Assembly: GCA_021018995.1 (NCBI GenBank)
Contig: CM037596.1
Coordinates: 70,888,867-70,952,866, forward strand
Direction of reading: 5' to 3'
Length of the DNA: 64,000 nucleotides
From: Chloranthus sessilifolius
Taxonomy: Eukaryota > Streptophyta > Magnoliopsida > Chloranthales > Chloranthaceae
Shown here in pieces: positions 11,548 to 22,711 of this stretch. The notes under the pieces were generated by a model. The model did no database searches. It saw only the letters and a list, made by a program, of their open reading frames with translations, and was not told the origin of the DNA. Position numbers and translations under genes: made by a program. Position 1 is the first letter of the stretch, and each line of letters starts with the position of its first letter.

Positions 11548-14248
11548 CTAGGCAGCCCCCTTCGACTTCTTCCAGCGCCGGCTTGCGCTTTGAAAGGTAC
11601 GAGTCTCCCCCACCCGAGTCCACGCCCGAGAAATACGGCTGAGAAGGGAACGCGACTCCTTTTCACGAGCACGCTGTAGGAACACACCAAAAGCCATCAG
11701 GTAGAGAAACAAGCGGAAAGAAAATAAAGAAAATAACTAGGTTGGGTCAGCATTCACTCACCACCTCGGTCTCCCTAAGCCCAACAAGGTTATGATAATA
11801 TTCGGCTTGACTCACTGCCGACTCATAATCCTGGCCAGTAAGAAAAAGGAGGTGTTAGTCACACAGGCCATCAGCATAATTCAAAGGGTAGGAGAACAAA
11901 GCAACAAGATAGAGATTACCCCAGGATTCAGCTCAGGAGGTGGGACCTGGATAGCTTCAGCAGAGATTCGTGCCTTCTCGGCCACGTCGGCACACACGCG
12001 TGACAAAAAGGCATCATCCAAGCATTTGAAAGTCCCCTGGACCACGGTAGGCGAACTGCCAGAAGCACCAGCACTAGAAGGGTCAGAGGGTCCAGCACCT
12101 AAAGCCACTCCTAAAGGAGGTGTTAGTCACACAGGCCATCAACATAATTCAAAGGGTAGGAGAACAAAGCAACAAGATAGAGATTACCCCAGGATTCAGC
12201 TCAGGAGGTGGGACCTGGATAGCTTCAGCAGAGATTCGTGCCTTCTCGGCCACGTCGGCACACACGCGCGACAAAAAGGCATCATCCAAGCATTTGAAAG
12301 TCCCCTGGACCACGGTAGGCGAACTGCCAGAAGCACCAGCACTAGAAGGGTCAGAGGGTCCAGCACCTAAAACCACGCCTAAACCACCAGCCTCGGAAGG
12401 ATCGGAGGGTCCAAAGACCAGCATCATAAGGAGCAATGCCTCATCCCCTCATCCAGTCGCTGCCTGCTCAAATCAGAGAGAAACATTTTATCATTAAAGG
12501 TGGTAGGTCAATCAAAGTACTCACAAGGAAGCTGCTAAATAAAAAGAGAAAAGGGGCATTACCTGAGATTGCAGCCCGCCAAAAGCTAAAAAGTTAGCAC
12601 CAGGCACGAAGCGGGGCAACAAGAAATGATAGGGCAGGGAATCGTACCATGACTGATACCCCCTGGGCAGGAGAAGGTCATCGATAGGAACCCCATGGTG
12701 AAGAAAGTGAGCAGTAAGCTCATCAATGGAGCCTTCTGGAGCCAACACATCGGCAGGAGGAGCTTGGGGCACGACAAAGAGAGGGCGATACTAATGAACC
12801 ACTCTCTCCCCTAAATAGTAGGCCCTAGTCCAGGACCCGTAAAGGAAGATGATACAACGGTCCAACAAAAAGCGAGAAGGACCCACTGAGGCCAAGTTCC
12901 AAAAGGGAGATCCTATGTAGGGGTCGAGGATGACCTGCAAAAGAAGAGAAAACAAAGGGAGGATGCACACATTTGGTCAGAACCCATAGCACACAAGAGT
13001 TGAGCTGTCAAAATTATAAAAAGGGAATTGTTTTACCTACTCTAGGATCAACAGGTCAAACTGAGAGCGCAGCCCTAACTCCAAATGCTTCATACATATG
13101 TCCCGACGGCAACCCACGTGCCAGTTACTAATGAGGGGGAACTTAGGAACTTCAGACTGAAGCAGAGGGCGACCCGGTTGGAAGTGAAGATACCCCCAGA
13201 TCTGAGAAAGCAAGCATATAAAGACAGGTATGCTATAAAAGAAAATTGGACAAGCTAAAACCAAAGGATAAAATACCTTAATTGCAGGCCAGAAACCCAC
13301 AATGGAGCTAGACTCCCCAAGAACGACTCGCTTTAGGCTGGACATGAGTACAACATAGCCAGTGCCGCCCCAATCGAATCGATGCACGGTCTCCCAGTTA
13401 ACCATCAGGCTGAGTAGGGACAACGAGACTCGCCCTCCGCTGGTGTTGGAGAGAAGAGTCTTGCCCAGGAGGAACAACAGAGCAATGCGGGCCAGCATAT
13501 GTGCGCGTGCGGGCTTGAGATAAATGGCCATGTCAGGCTGGCCCTGGTCCACTAACTCGTGAGGCTCAAACTGATCAACCAGCCAGGACAGCTTGACCTC
13601 AGAACCCCGAATATTCCCAGAGGTCGGGTAGGCCCCTATCAGTCGAATCACCTCCTCCTTACCCGGTGTTCGGGTAGGTACCACGGGCACCCCTCCAATA
13701 CGGACCCCAGTGATCATAACCAGTCCGTAGGTGTAAAGGCCATCTCTGCCACGGCCATGTGAAATGTCATGGTCTCGGGGTGGAAACGCTCTATCAGAGC
13801 CTTCAGATAGGCCGTATCGGCCCTCACGGTGGGACACGAAATGAAATCCCCGAAATCGGCATCTGTGAGCAGGTCCTTCACCACTGGGGGAAGGTAAAGC
13901 ATGAGACGCTGGAGGTCGAACCAACCGCCTCGGAACATAATGTGTGGCAGGGGCTGCAAACAGAAGGCGTCAATCAGATAGGGGCAAGGTGGTATAATGA
14001 GGACATCAAAGGAAAACAAAAGCGAAAAAAGGGGGGGGAGGCTCATCTGTTTACCTGACCGACGATCCCAAAGTTGGACATGTGGGTGTGCTGGCAGTAG
14101 AGGAGGCCGGTATGAGCAGCCTCGCCTTGCATTTCATACCAAGGCTGGGAGGAGCGCTAAGACACAATGAACTGTTCCCCATGGGGACCGTAGGCCATCT
14201 CCAGCCCCTCTTGCTGATCATGCCATTCTTCACCGGACATCCTGAAAA
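11548..14248 (-). pseudogene. Plant mobile domain (PMD, MAIN-like) gene, interrupted
   Basis: Exons read on the reverse strand: 14248-14055 starts MSGEEWHDQQEGLEMAYGPH; 13957-about 13280 holds TAYLKALIERFHPETMTFHM and ARAHMLARIALLFLLGKTLL, the hallmark blocks of the plant mobile domain; 13203-13036 has QIWGYLHFQPGRPL; about 12935-12560 has GSWTRAYYLGERV and YQSWYDSLPYHFLLPRF; then a duplicated Ser/Pro-rich exon and a final basic exon ending SASRRWKKSKGAA at 11548. Splice acceptors (TTTGCAG, TTGCAG) precede several exons. Breaks: TAG in exon 1 (after GEQFIVS), a 1-base frameshift near 13716-13722, TAG at 12791-12793. PMD proteins include host silencing factors (MAIN, MAIL1) and transposon-borne copies; which this was is open. 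Confidence 0.7.
11848..12383 (-). repeat. 268-bp tandem duplication containing a PMD-gene exon
   Basis: Copies begin at 11848 and 12116 and are nearly identical (a few substitutions over about 265 bases). Each encodes on the reverse strand the exon SSAGASGSSPTVVQGTFKCL followed by DDAFLSRVCADVAEKARIS and its flanking intron. Near identity means the duplication is recent compared with the surrounding decay. Confidence 0.9.
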
Positions 14249-14255
14249 TATGAGA

Positions 14256-15474
14256 CACATCGGCATGTAGAAGCCGAATTAGTTTTTCCCTTGTCCTCTT
14301 GAGGAAAATCCTTAACCATATGACCGATTGTACCACACCGAAAGCATGCTCCAATGTTCCTCCTACAATACTCGGTCTTGTGTGGTTTTCCACACCTTAG
14401 ACATGAAATGATCGGGGCAGAAGATGCAGCATGTGAGGATCCTTATACCACTGACGCTCCACTAGCCGTAGAACTCACTGGTCGTATGGATTGCACAGGT
14501 GAAGACACTGCTGGCCTCTGATAGGAGGTCGGTTCAAAAGAAACTGTTGGTCTAGAAAATATAGGTTGAATAGGATTCACCGGTGGCTTCGAAAACATGG
14601 CCCTCTTATTCTCATAAATACCAGACTGTCCTTGCATACCCCTGTCCTTAGTCTGTTGACTCCTTCTCAGAAATAGCTTTTGAATTTCCTCTTCAGCAAT
14701 GAGGGCCTTTGCCATCACTCCCCCATATGTCTCTATCTCCCACATAGCTACTCTCTCTTTTATATTGGGCCTCAAACCCAACTGAAATTTTTTAGCCTTC
14801 ATCATATCAGTGGCCACATAGTGAGGTACAAACCTCGAAAGTCGCATGAACTCATTTGCATACTCATGCACTGACATTGTCCCTTACTCCAGCTTGATGA
14901 ACTGGACTTTCATTTGATGCCTGACGATCTTGGGAAAGTACTAATCGTTGAATGCTTCGATAAACTCAACCCATGTCCAAGGAGTATTGAGAAACTCTTG
15001 GTCCTTGTGTCTAGCCACGGACTTCCACCATGGTCCAGCCTGTCCGTCCAGTGTGAAAGTTGCCCAACCAACCTTCTCGACATCGGTGCACTGAAATACG
15101 TCAAAGATCTTTTTCATCTCATCCAACCAACCTTCGGTCTCCATCGAATTGGTCTATCCAGAAAAATTTGGAAGTCTCATCCTCCTGAATTCGGCAAATC
15201 CGGAGGATTGTTGTTGCTATCCAGTAGAAATTAGCTCTGCTTGCTGGGCAATGGCAGTAGTCTGCTGAGCCATAGATGCAGTTTGTTGAGCTATGTTGGT
15301 GGCCAAAATTTCTAACACTTGCTCCATTCTTCCATCCTGACCTCTTCCAACTTCAATCGGAACTGCGTTGGAACTGGTTGCGAAAGCAACTCCCATAGAG
15401 GTACCGACACCTTCAGGGATGTCCTCTAACGGAACTGTCCTACCTCTGACTCTACCACTGAGTCTTGTGGCCAT
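14256..15474 (-). pseudogene. Tekay/Del-type gag, truncated
   Basis: On the reverse strand, starting at MATRLSGRVRGRTVPLEDIP: a Gln/Ala-rich N-terminus, the capsid core GQAGPWWKSVARHKDQE with WTWVEFIEAFND, EYANEFMRLSRFVPHYV and LRPNIKERVAMWEIETYGG, then two CCHC zinc knuckles (CLRCGKPHKTEYC intact; CFRCGTIGHMVKDF with the last Cys lost). The same blocks occur in the gag of the element at 50973. Five in-frame stops, all TAG or TAA at positions where Gln is expected. Nothing of protease or pol follows: the fragment ends just upstream of the plant-mobile-domain start at 14248, so it is cut there. Nucleocapsid and capsid roles are known for the family. Confidence 0.85.
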
Positions 15475-15640
15475 GCTGATCTGTCATTGTGAAAACAACA
15501 ACACCGATCAGTATTCAGATTGTAACCACAATCATGCACACCGTCATAATGGACTCGAGACCTAATAACATAACTCTGATGCGAACTGTACCGGGGTCAC
15601 GGTTGGGTTCTCATGGGTCCTTAGAGAATCTAAAGCCACA

Positions 15641-15654
15641 ACTTTGATACCAAC
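15641..15654 (-). other. Primer binding site (initiator tRNA-Met type)
   Basis: The reverse strand reads TTGGTATCAAAG right after the LTR end. The initiator-Met site common in plant LTR elements is TGGTATCAGAGC; one position differs over the first eleven. Confidence 0.75.
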
Positions 15655-15922
15655 TGTTATGACCCGACTTTGCCAATTTATTAGTTAAACGATAAGCTAG
15701 ACAAACATAGCACATATCAGAGTAAAGCGCAATAAATAATCAAAGCTAAGAAAAATATGAAAGCAATTAAAGTAAAGAACCACCGATGATGGCCGACCAT
15801 CATCGAAACATGGTTTACAATAGTAATAAATCAATAAGTACTAAACCAAAATATCCAACCAAAGGTAAGCCCACAAATCCAAGTCTAACACTCTCACCAA
15901 AAGTAATTAAATAAACTAGATC

Positions 15923-16024
15923 CTAAGCTGAAAAATACTCCTCAGGAAGGACCTCAGGTTCTTCCTCGGGTACGTAATAAGGATCAGGCTCGCAACCCTG
16001 TACTGCCACGTCAGTATTTGGACC
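15923..16024 (-). other. Acidic short ORF in LTR, after CAG acceptor-like site
   Basis: Reverse strand: TTAGCTCACTCTGATTATAT then GTCACAG, then a frame GPNTDVAVQGCEPDPYYVPE followed by EEPEVLPEEYFSA and TAG. It aligns with the frame in the LTR at 60728 (DSDCVPGDKLEPPPEDFF). No known domain; whether it is translated is unknown. Confidence 0.5.
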
Positions 16025-16854
16025 TGTGACATATAATCAGAGTGAGCTAACCAACAAAGCTCAGTAGAAGAAAGACATCAATAGTATTTTACCTTAACTA
16101 ACATGGTTTTCAAAACATATATATATATATATATCGGAACATAGAGCATCAAAATCAGATATGCAAATAAGAGCTGAAAATTAATTATAGAATTTCATAG
16201 GCAAAATCAGTTTTCAAGTTCTTAAAACAGATTCTAAAATAGATGCATGATTTCAGTATTTCAGTGTCTCTAACTTCTATATGCAAAGTTAAGTAATTCA
16301 TGACTTAATCCTTAACTTAAAATACCTCCCGAGTTACTATATCTCGAGAGCAGGAATCTAGCTGATGGGAGCCCCTACTTACCATCATCGTTCATGAACC
16401 CTTTTTCAAAATGCAACAAGCCCCTACATTCAGGAGGGTAACTTACGTCAGGAGGTTGTTTAGGAATTTTTGAGGGGTCGTTCAGATGAATCATAAAACC
16501 GATGCAGATACTAATATAGTTCAAACGCAAGTTTCTTATACATAGTTCAGATTTCAGATTTCGGAGTTTATATCAGATTTTCAGTTTACAGACATGAGTT
16601 TAATGGCATATGCAAGTTCAAAGATTCTAATTCAAAATATCCATGTAAATTAAAATAAAATGCGGTGGTAATGAGATTCTCCTACCTCGGTACGTTTCAC
16701 ATAAAACCGGAGTCCAAACAAAGCTTAACGGATGGTGCCAAGACCCACACTATATCCTAGCAACCAATACGAATCATATGTCACAAACCTAGTACCATAC
16801 AACCACAAAATTAGGAAAAAGATCGAAAGAGAAAATAAAAACATACTCTAATAC

Positions 16855-17095
16855 TCACACGAGCGATGATAATCCTCGCGCGCGCGAGCCCAATTTTATA
16901 TGGTTTTCTCGCGAGAGCGAGATCCTTCAGAAATACCTCGCGCGAGCGATAACTTAAACTCGCTCGAGCGAGCACAGAGACTAAAGTACAGTTCACTTTT
17001 TCGATTAAACGACTTCTCAGGCAAACTTTTGGAGATTGATCGTGCGAGCAAGCTATAAGACTCGATCGCGTGAGCTACAGAAACTGCGTGATCGG
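16855..17095 (-). repeat. CTCGCGCGAG-type palindrome cluster in LTR
   Basis: Repeated GCTCGCTCGAGCGAG-like and CTCGCGCGCGCGAG segments, each close to self-complementary, spaced 20-50 bases apart, in otherwise AT-rich DNA. Located about 0.79-1.03 kb from the LTR start on the reverse strand. Confidence 0.75.
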
Positions 17096-18711
17096 ACCAT
17101 AAGAAATTCACATAAAGATGTGGTTTTTACCTCATTTTCACCCGAATCGATTCCCACACATCCCCAAAACAAAACCCACATCTAGTCTATTGATTCTAAT
17201 CAATAATCTTAATCAAATTTGTACCTTTTCCCAAGGATTTTCTTATTTCAAAATGAGTTGGGCAATCAGAGTTTCAGAATGAAACTGATGGATTTCTTCG
17301 ACGATTCGCGCTGCGATCGATTCCACGAGTTCACAGAGACAACTCCTATTCATCCCCAATAATCTCAACCTCTCCCAAACTTCAAAAACGAAACCAAGAT
17401 CGATTCAAACTCTCCCTAGGTTTATGGATCTCAAACGAAAAAGAGGGTTTTCAAGATAAAAGGTTTTCTAAAAGATTTCACAAACGGTGCTATGATAATG
17501 ACAAAGTTTTGTGATGATCAAATGATTCCAAACGCGGCTAGGGTTTTCCGACGGATGGGGGCTCTCGTCTCCCTCTCTTTAAAGCAAACAAAACCTACTG
17601 TAAAATGGAAGGAACATCTTTCTTATAATAAGGTTGCTTAAAGTGTTAAGCACACACACTCCTATTGTGTGTTAAACTTCTAATTTTAATTATTTCAAGT
17701 CCGGTGTTGAGCGTCACACCGAAGTTAGTGCACGAATTTCACACAAGGGTCCAAACGTGCTCTAAATCAGAATCCGTCTGCACAATCACATCTAAATAAT
17801 ATTCCAAAACAAATGGTGACGCCGGTCACCGAATACATACATAGGGTTAGTCTAACTCAGGTTCAAAATACAGGTCTTTACAGACTAAGTGCGCGTGCTT
17901 GAGACAACATACTATGCGCATGTGCAAACTAGAGGCAAAATTTTGGAAAAAAAAATGAAGCTTATTAATGATTAACACTAGTTGGACTATTTGGGCCAAG
18001 TATGTTGGGTTGACTAATTGGGCCGACAATATTGGGGCTTAGTAGGTCCTTTCGACATATGAGTAACACTTGGCTTATGTGTACAAGCTTTGTACCGAAG
18101 CCAAAACACTATTGGATAAGAATTAGAACACCTAAGTGGTGTGTATGTGCTTCACACTGAGCAATTTATGTGGATAGGAACAAACACACACGAATGTGTG
18201 TGTATGCTTCACATGTAAGCAAAGTGAAGTGGATAAGTGTAACACACAATTTTATTATTTGTGCTTCACAAGGAAGCAAACACTTTAGGGATAAGTGGGG
18301 CTTTCACGCAAGCCACATTTGGCTTTGTTTCGTTTTGCAAAAGAGTGAGAGAGAGGGGTTTGTGAAAAGGAAGGAAGGATTCACTTGAATCTGTGTGCTC
18401 CGAGCCGCTAGATCGTCGTTAGATTTCTGCAAACTCGTATGTGAAAGATCACCATCCGATTTTGACAACGGGGTGGCGATTTTGGAGCTTGGATTGTGAA
18501 CAAATGGGGTTTTGAAACCCATTTTCTTCTGAAGAGAGGACGCTCCGATTCTCTCGTGATTCGATTAAGTAAAAGGTAAGAGATCAATACTCAAGTGTAT
18601 AATTTTGTGTAATAAAGTGTCATATAAGATGTGTAAGAAGTGTGAAAGAGATTGGAGAACAAATGCGAAGAGAATCAAGTTGAGAAAAAAACTCATATTT
18701 GAAGAACTCTG

Positions 18712-18950
18712 GTTCTCGCGCGCACGAGCTTCGATGCTCGCTCGCGCCAGAGGCCTTCAGAAGGCATATGTAGCATTTAAGGATCTGAGACTCGCTTGCG
18801 CAAGGAATTCAGTGAACAAAAGGCTCGCTCATGTGAGAGCCCACATGTCTGACTTCAGTAAGCTAAAATACAATCAGTCGCCCATGGTCCATATGAACTT
18901 CTGAGCTCGCGCATCCGAGGTCCAAAGCTCGCTCGTGCGAGAAACAGAGT
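18712..18950 (+). repeat. CTCGCGYGAG-type palindrome cluster in forward LTR
   Basis: Several GCTCGCTCGTGCGAG- and CTCGCGCGCACGAG-like segments, plus AGGCCTTCAGAAGG, which also occurs beside the equivalent cluster at 38905-38935. Position about 0.83-1.07 kb into the LTR. Confidence 0.75.
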
Positions 18951-20012
18951 CAAGCTAGTTTTGATTCTTTTTGTGTGAATCCTTTGGAAATGTGTATCAT
19001 TAAGTTTTCTTAACATTTTTAAGGGGTATTTGAATGTTGTGAATGTAGGATTAAAGTGTTGAGCTTACGTGTAAATTTTCAAGAGGATTATGTGTGGATT
19101 GTTCAAAGCGTGATTTGAGGTAGGGGAATATTCTACATCATTTATATTGATACAAATGCATAGAAATTGTGATGTGATAAGTAAAGATGTGATTTTTGTT
19201 TTGTTTTAGTTTTATATACAGATTTAAAGCATGCAATTTAAAATGTGAAAAATGATAAGCACATGTGCGTGTTAACATGATAAGTGTTGGCGAACACGAT
19301 AAGTGTGCATGATAAATATGTGTAAACGTGATAAGAAATTCATCATTTATTGTACTCTGGTACGGCCGGATATTCGTTCATTTCTTACCGGCCAATGGTA
19401 AAATGAGAAATGTGTGTAAACGTGATAAGTAATTCATGCAGACATGAACGTGAATGTGCTAAGCGTGAACGTGAATGTGATAAGCAAGTATATGAAATCC
19501 TAAATCTAATTATAAATTAAATCACTTTACACGGTGTGAAACTATGAGTTAGAATCTACACATTTATTTAAGGTTTAGTATAACGAATCCATTGTGCTCC
19601 GGTACGGTGGGATATTCGTTTATTTCTTACCGGCCAACAGTAAATTTCATGATAAGGTTTATTGAACGACGATGATTAAGATTCTCATCGGTATAATAGT
19701 AACGTGGCTCCTAATGCTATATTTGCTTGGGATAGTAATTTAAGTTATTACTTTAAGTATAATAAGATGTGAAGAAAGAATGTGAAACAAAATCTGAAGT
19801 TGCAAATAAGAATTTAGAAAATCAAATGACATTTATGAAAATGTGTTAATTTTCGTTTTAATTAAGTTCATGTTTCTTTTCAAAAGATGATTTATGTGAA
19901 ATGTGTTAAATCGTGAAAGTTGGTCATGGAATCTATATTTTTGTAATAATATAAATGCTTTTGATATGCCCCTATTGAGCTTAGATGTTAGCTCACCCCA
20001 ATATATGTCACA

Positions 20013-20084
20013 GGCACAGGTGTTGATCGGGATTTGGAGCAGGAGAAACGATTAGGATCTTTCGTTTGGGGAATTCTATCCTAG
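20013..20084 (+). other. Short LTR ORF after CACAG block (eroded)
   Basis: Follows TTAGCTCACCCCAATATATG and TCACAG; reads GTGVDRDLEQEKRLGSF and then a stop. Same location as the acidic frames of the other LTRs, but only the first half remains acidic, so this copy looks eroded. Confidence 0.35.
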
Positions 20085-20467
20085 GTGAGGACTTGGATTG
20101 GGCATATTTTGGGTTGTATGGTGGATTTTTGGGGTCTTTGAATTTTCGACTTGATATGTTCTATGACTAAATTCAATGTTAAAAGGATTAAATTGTAAGT
20201 ATGTTTGTATGCCACTGTTTAGGTGATAGTCGATCATCACCAGCATATCTAAAACCTTCTAACACATGTATGATATCTAAATTTTCAATTCCGCACATGT
20301 ATGATATCTGCTTTGATTTCCTCAAAAAATTATGGAGGTACCAAGTAATTTCTGTGTTCGGATTGTGGAGTGTGATCCGACAGTCTAATTTTCCTGTCAG
20401 ATTTGGTATAAAGAAAGAAAAAATATTGTAAAGAACTTTGTGGAAATGGGAAGATCGGGCTGTCACA

Positions 20468-20529
20468 GAATGCATCAACACTTCTATCAAATATTTCATC
20501 TCTGTAAACCTCAGGTGCTATGTATAAAC
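20468..20529 (-). pseudogene. Protein kinase exon fragment (ILK/ankyrin-kinase-like)
   Basis: Reverse strand, after an acceptor GTGCTAG: LYIAPEVYRDEIFDRSVDAF. APE is kinase subdomain VIII, and PEVYRDEIFDRSVD is typical of plant integrin-linked/ankyrin protein kinases, which act in Raf-like MAPKKK signalling. The exon is cut after SVDAF by the end of the LTR, with no continuation found beyond it. Only 62 bases remain, so the subfamily is a judgment from memory. Confidence 0.6.
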
Positions 20530-20828
20530 CTAGCACAAGGAAGAAACAATCATTATCTGGTTCCAAGTAAAGTGGTTGCACAAGTAACTCAAATAATGAC
20601 CAAATAAAATATCATTTAAGTCTATTCCCCAATGAAGTATAAAAAGAATAACTATTGCAAAAGATTGTTAATTTTCAAGGCGAAGAGTAGAGTTCATCAG
20701 ACGGTACTTTGTTGCTTCAAACTCAAAACTCTTAAAAATTAAACATGACTAGAGCCAGAACAAGAGTATAAGAAAATCAAATAAAGATTCAAGAAGGTGC
20801 CAAAATAAACTATGAAATGATTTCAAGT
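20530..20828. other. AT-rich noncoding stretch (intron or UTR of captured fragment)
   Basis: No reading frame or motif supports a gene. Directly upstream (reverse sense) of the kinase exon, so it may be its intron. Confidence 0.4.
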
Positions 20829-21535
20829 CTTTCTATGGGTCGTACCTGGGTTCACGTGTACGAGGGTTGGGATCCTCCCAAACTATCCTTTTTTGGTTGG
20901 AGCCTGGCTTCGGGGATTATTCTTACTATGTATCAGTTTATTAGGAAATGGAAAAGAATGTGACATAGGTGTATCATGTGTCTCCAAGAGGAGGAGACAA
21001 CTAACTATCTTTTCATTCACTGCTGCATTGTGAAGGATATTTGGAACTTGGTCCTGAAGACATTCAATGCCATTTGGGTTTTCCATTATTCTTGTGGGGA
21101 CCTGATGGTGACATGGGACTGTGGTGGTTTTCTTGGGCTTAAAAATGCTTTCTAGAAAACTACTTTTTGGGCTCTCATTTGGGTTTTGTGCTTCGAAAGG
21201 AATGATAGAATCTTCCATAAAATGAGGAGGCCAACGACTATGATCATGAGTGTCAGGGATTGGACTCTTAGATGTGTTGTCCTGGATAGGGATGAGATTC
21301 CTGATAATAGTGGGGAGCTTATCAAGGGGTGGGTGAATCTGCCATGAGTCTGTGACATGCCTGGCCTGGGTGGGGTACCCTAGTCTGCCTCTCTTGCCTA
21401 GCTGCTCCTTGCTTTTTCCTAGGTCTTTTGGTTTTTCCTTTTGGGTTGAGCATGTTGTGCTCTCTCATGATTTGGGATCTTGTTGTAGCAAAGTTATGTA
21501 CTCTTCTCCCTTTTAATATATTATTACTTAAAAAA
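20829..21535 (+). mobile_element. LINE (L1) 3' fragment with zinc-binding RT tail
   Basis: One forward frame with two stops reads WDPPKLSFFGWSLASGII, HRCIMCLQEEETTNYLFIHC and TFWALIWVLCFERNDRIF. This is the reverse-transcriptase zinc-binding region (zf-RVT) at the C-terminus of plant L1 ORF2: P.K.SFF.W, C..C...EET..HL..HC, and W...ERN.R.F. About 190 bases of 3' UTR follow and end in ACTTAAAAAAATAAAA, a poly-A-like tail. The element is strongly 5' truncated. No clear target duplication was found. Confidence 0.8.
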
Positions 21536-22073
21536 ATAAAATTGTAGGTCTACAACATAAAATAACTATTAAGTGACGAAACTACAATCACATTGATGAA
21601 AAATGAAAATGAAAAAAGGGCTAAATCCATCATGGGTTTAACTACTTTTATGGAATTTTTATTCGAGATATAAAAAAGAAAGCACAGTGTGATAAAAAAA
21701 ATGCACCTACGACATTAGAATTCTGTTTTCAAAACAACGAGAGAGATTTGAAATTTCTATCTCTGCCAAGGCCATTTTCCACACAATCCACCTCTCTCAA
21801 AATTCAGGACAAAAGAGGAAAGCAATTGGATGACCATTCATAAAATTTTGGGCCTCCTAAAACCTATGAAGAAGGACAGAGACAGTTAGACCGGAATCTT
21901 AGTCCCCTAATTGAACAAAGGGAATCAACCTCGACAATATATGGGGGAGAGTTGAGGTCACAAAATAGATAGATACACAAAGGCCAGCCCTATCCATGCT
22001 TCAGATGAACCAAATTTCCCAAATGAACCAGCGTATGCCAAAAGAGTTGCCTCATTAGACAACAGCAATGCCT
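21536..22073. other. AT-rich noncoding DNA
   Basis: No convincing exon or repeat; short frames only. Confidence 0.4.
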
Positions 22074-22172
22074 AATACATTGAACTTTTTTTTTTGATCG
22101 GCAAAAAAGTATGCCATTCCATAAAAACAGTAAGAAGCTGTAGAGATTACAGAACGCAAATACATTGAACTT
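22074..22172 (-). mobile_element. 71-bp retroposon tail with 14-bp target duplication
   Basis: AATACATTGAACTT occurs at 22074-22087 and again at 22159-22172. Between them lie 71 bases beginning with a run of T and GATCGGCAAAAAAG. Read on the reverse strand this is a short sequence ending GCCGATC then poly-A: the signature of a very short, 5'-truncated LINE (or SINE) insertion. Confidence 0.75.
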
Positions 22173-22556
22173 TGATGGCACACTAATGATTAAAAAATTA
22201 ATGGCATATCCCACTAGAAGAATTCATGTAAAATGACAGTTTTATGCTTCATATAACATAATTAGTCATTTTTTCATGGCTTAGTTCATTAGGTGTTTTT
22301 AGATTTGAACATTTACAGAATAACCAAAAAGTAAATCAAACATATATACATAAATTCTGTACATGATAAATAGACAAGGTAATTGAACACAATAGTGTTT
22401 AAAATTCAGCAAAAAAAAACTGGAGCTAGAAATACTAAGCTATAAAACAAGTCATTGAACGAACATGGATTGATGGCTGCAATTATATGTGTTTGTATTT
22501 GTGTCAAATCCCAAATCCAACCTATTTGGATGCAAGAATATATGTACGAGCAATAA
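22173..22556. other. AT-rich noncoding DNA
   Basis: Nothing recognisable. Confidence 0.4.
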
Positions 22557-22571
22557 TTACCATCCCCTTAT

Positions 22572-22694
22572 CCTGATGATGGCATGGGTTCATCCGGTTC
22601 ACCTAACTTCATCCGTTTTTTTGGTCCATCACCGGCCCCATTTCCAAAGTCCTCTTCATCTTCATCTACACTTAGTTTAATGGCCGGTGCCACA
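22572..22694 (-). pseudogene. Possible C-terminal exon, acidic/basic, unrecognised
   Basis: Reverse strand frame: APAIKLSVDEDEEDFGNGAG, then DGPKKRMKLGEPDEPMPSSG and a TAA stop. The acidic stretch followed by PKKRMKL (a possible nuclear localisation signal) looks like a real nuclear-protein C-terminus. I do not recognise the family, and no flanking exon was found. Confidence 0.35.
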
Positions 22695-22711
22695 AGCTTT
22701 GACTTCTATTT

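Larger units (their letters stand above)
2986..14250 (+). mobile_element. Decayed Tat-lineage Ty3/Gypsy element with antisense ORFs
   Basis: A forward polyprotein with RT, RNase H, a second archaeal-type RNase H and integrase is followed by a long repeat-rich 3' region and two antisense reading frames. An extra RNase H of archaeal type and additional antisense ORFs are known marks of the Tat group (Ogre, Retand, Grande relatives). The gag part is missing because the left side is cut by LTR A. No 3' LTR was identified, so the right edge is arbitrary: it is placed where the antisense plant-mobile-domain gene starts and the reverse Tekay fragment begins. Whether the antisense genes truly belong to this element is inference. 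Confidence 0.55.
15655..17882 (-). repeat. Reverse-strand 5' LTR of Tekay fragment
   Basis: On the reverse strand it starts TGTAAAGACCTGTATTTTG and ends GGGTCATAACA, directly followed by the primer binding site and then gag. Length 2228 bp. Carries a palindrome cluster of CTCGCGCGAG type (16855-17095) and an acidic reading frame (15923-16024). Three mid-element GGAAAGATGTTCC-like features common to Tekay LTRs were not sought in detail. Confidence 0.8.
17883..20467 (+). repeat. Forward Tekay-type LTR, left end missing or unclear
   Basis: Ends GATCGGGCTGTCACA, the same end as the LTRs at 40422 and 61199. Shares several landmarks with the LTR at 38065-40422: repeated GTGGATAAG near its start, a palindrome cluster, GGATATTCGTT..TTTCTTACCGGCCAA, and TAGATGTTAGCTCAC before a CACAG. 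No primer site follows 20467, so it is a solo or 3'-side LTR. A clear TG start is not visible; it abuts the reverse LTR head to head, so its first bases were probably lost there. Confidence 0.7.

Noticed and set aside
20883..21358. Reverse frames of 111 and 68 codons
   Set aside because: Shadows of the forward LINE zf-RVT frame, which carries the family's motifs.
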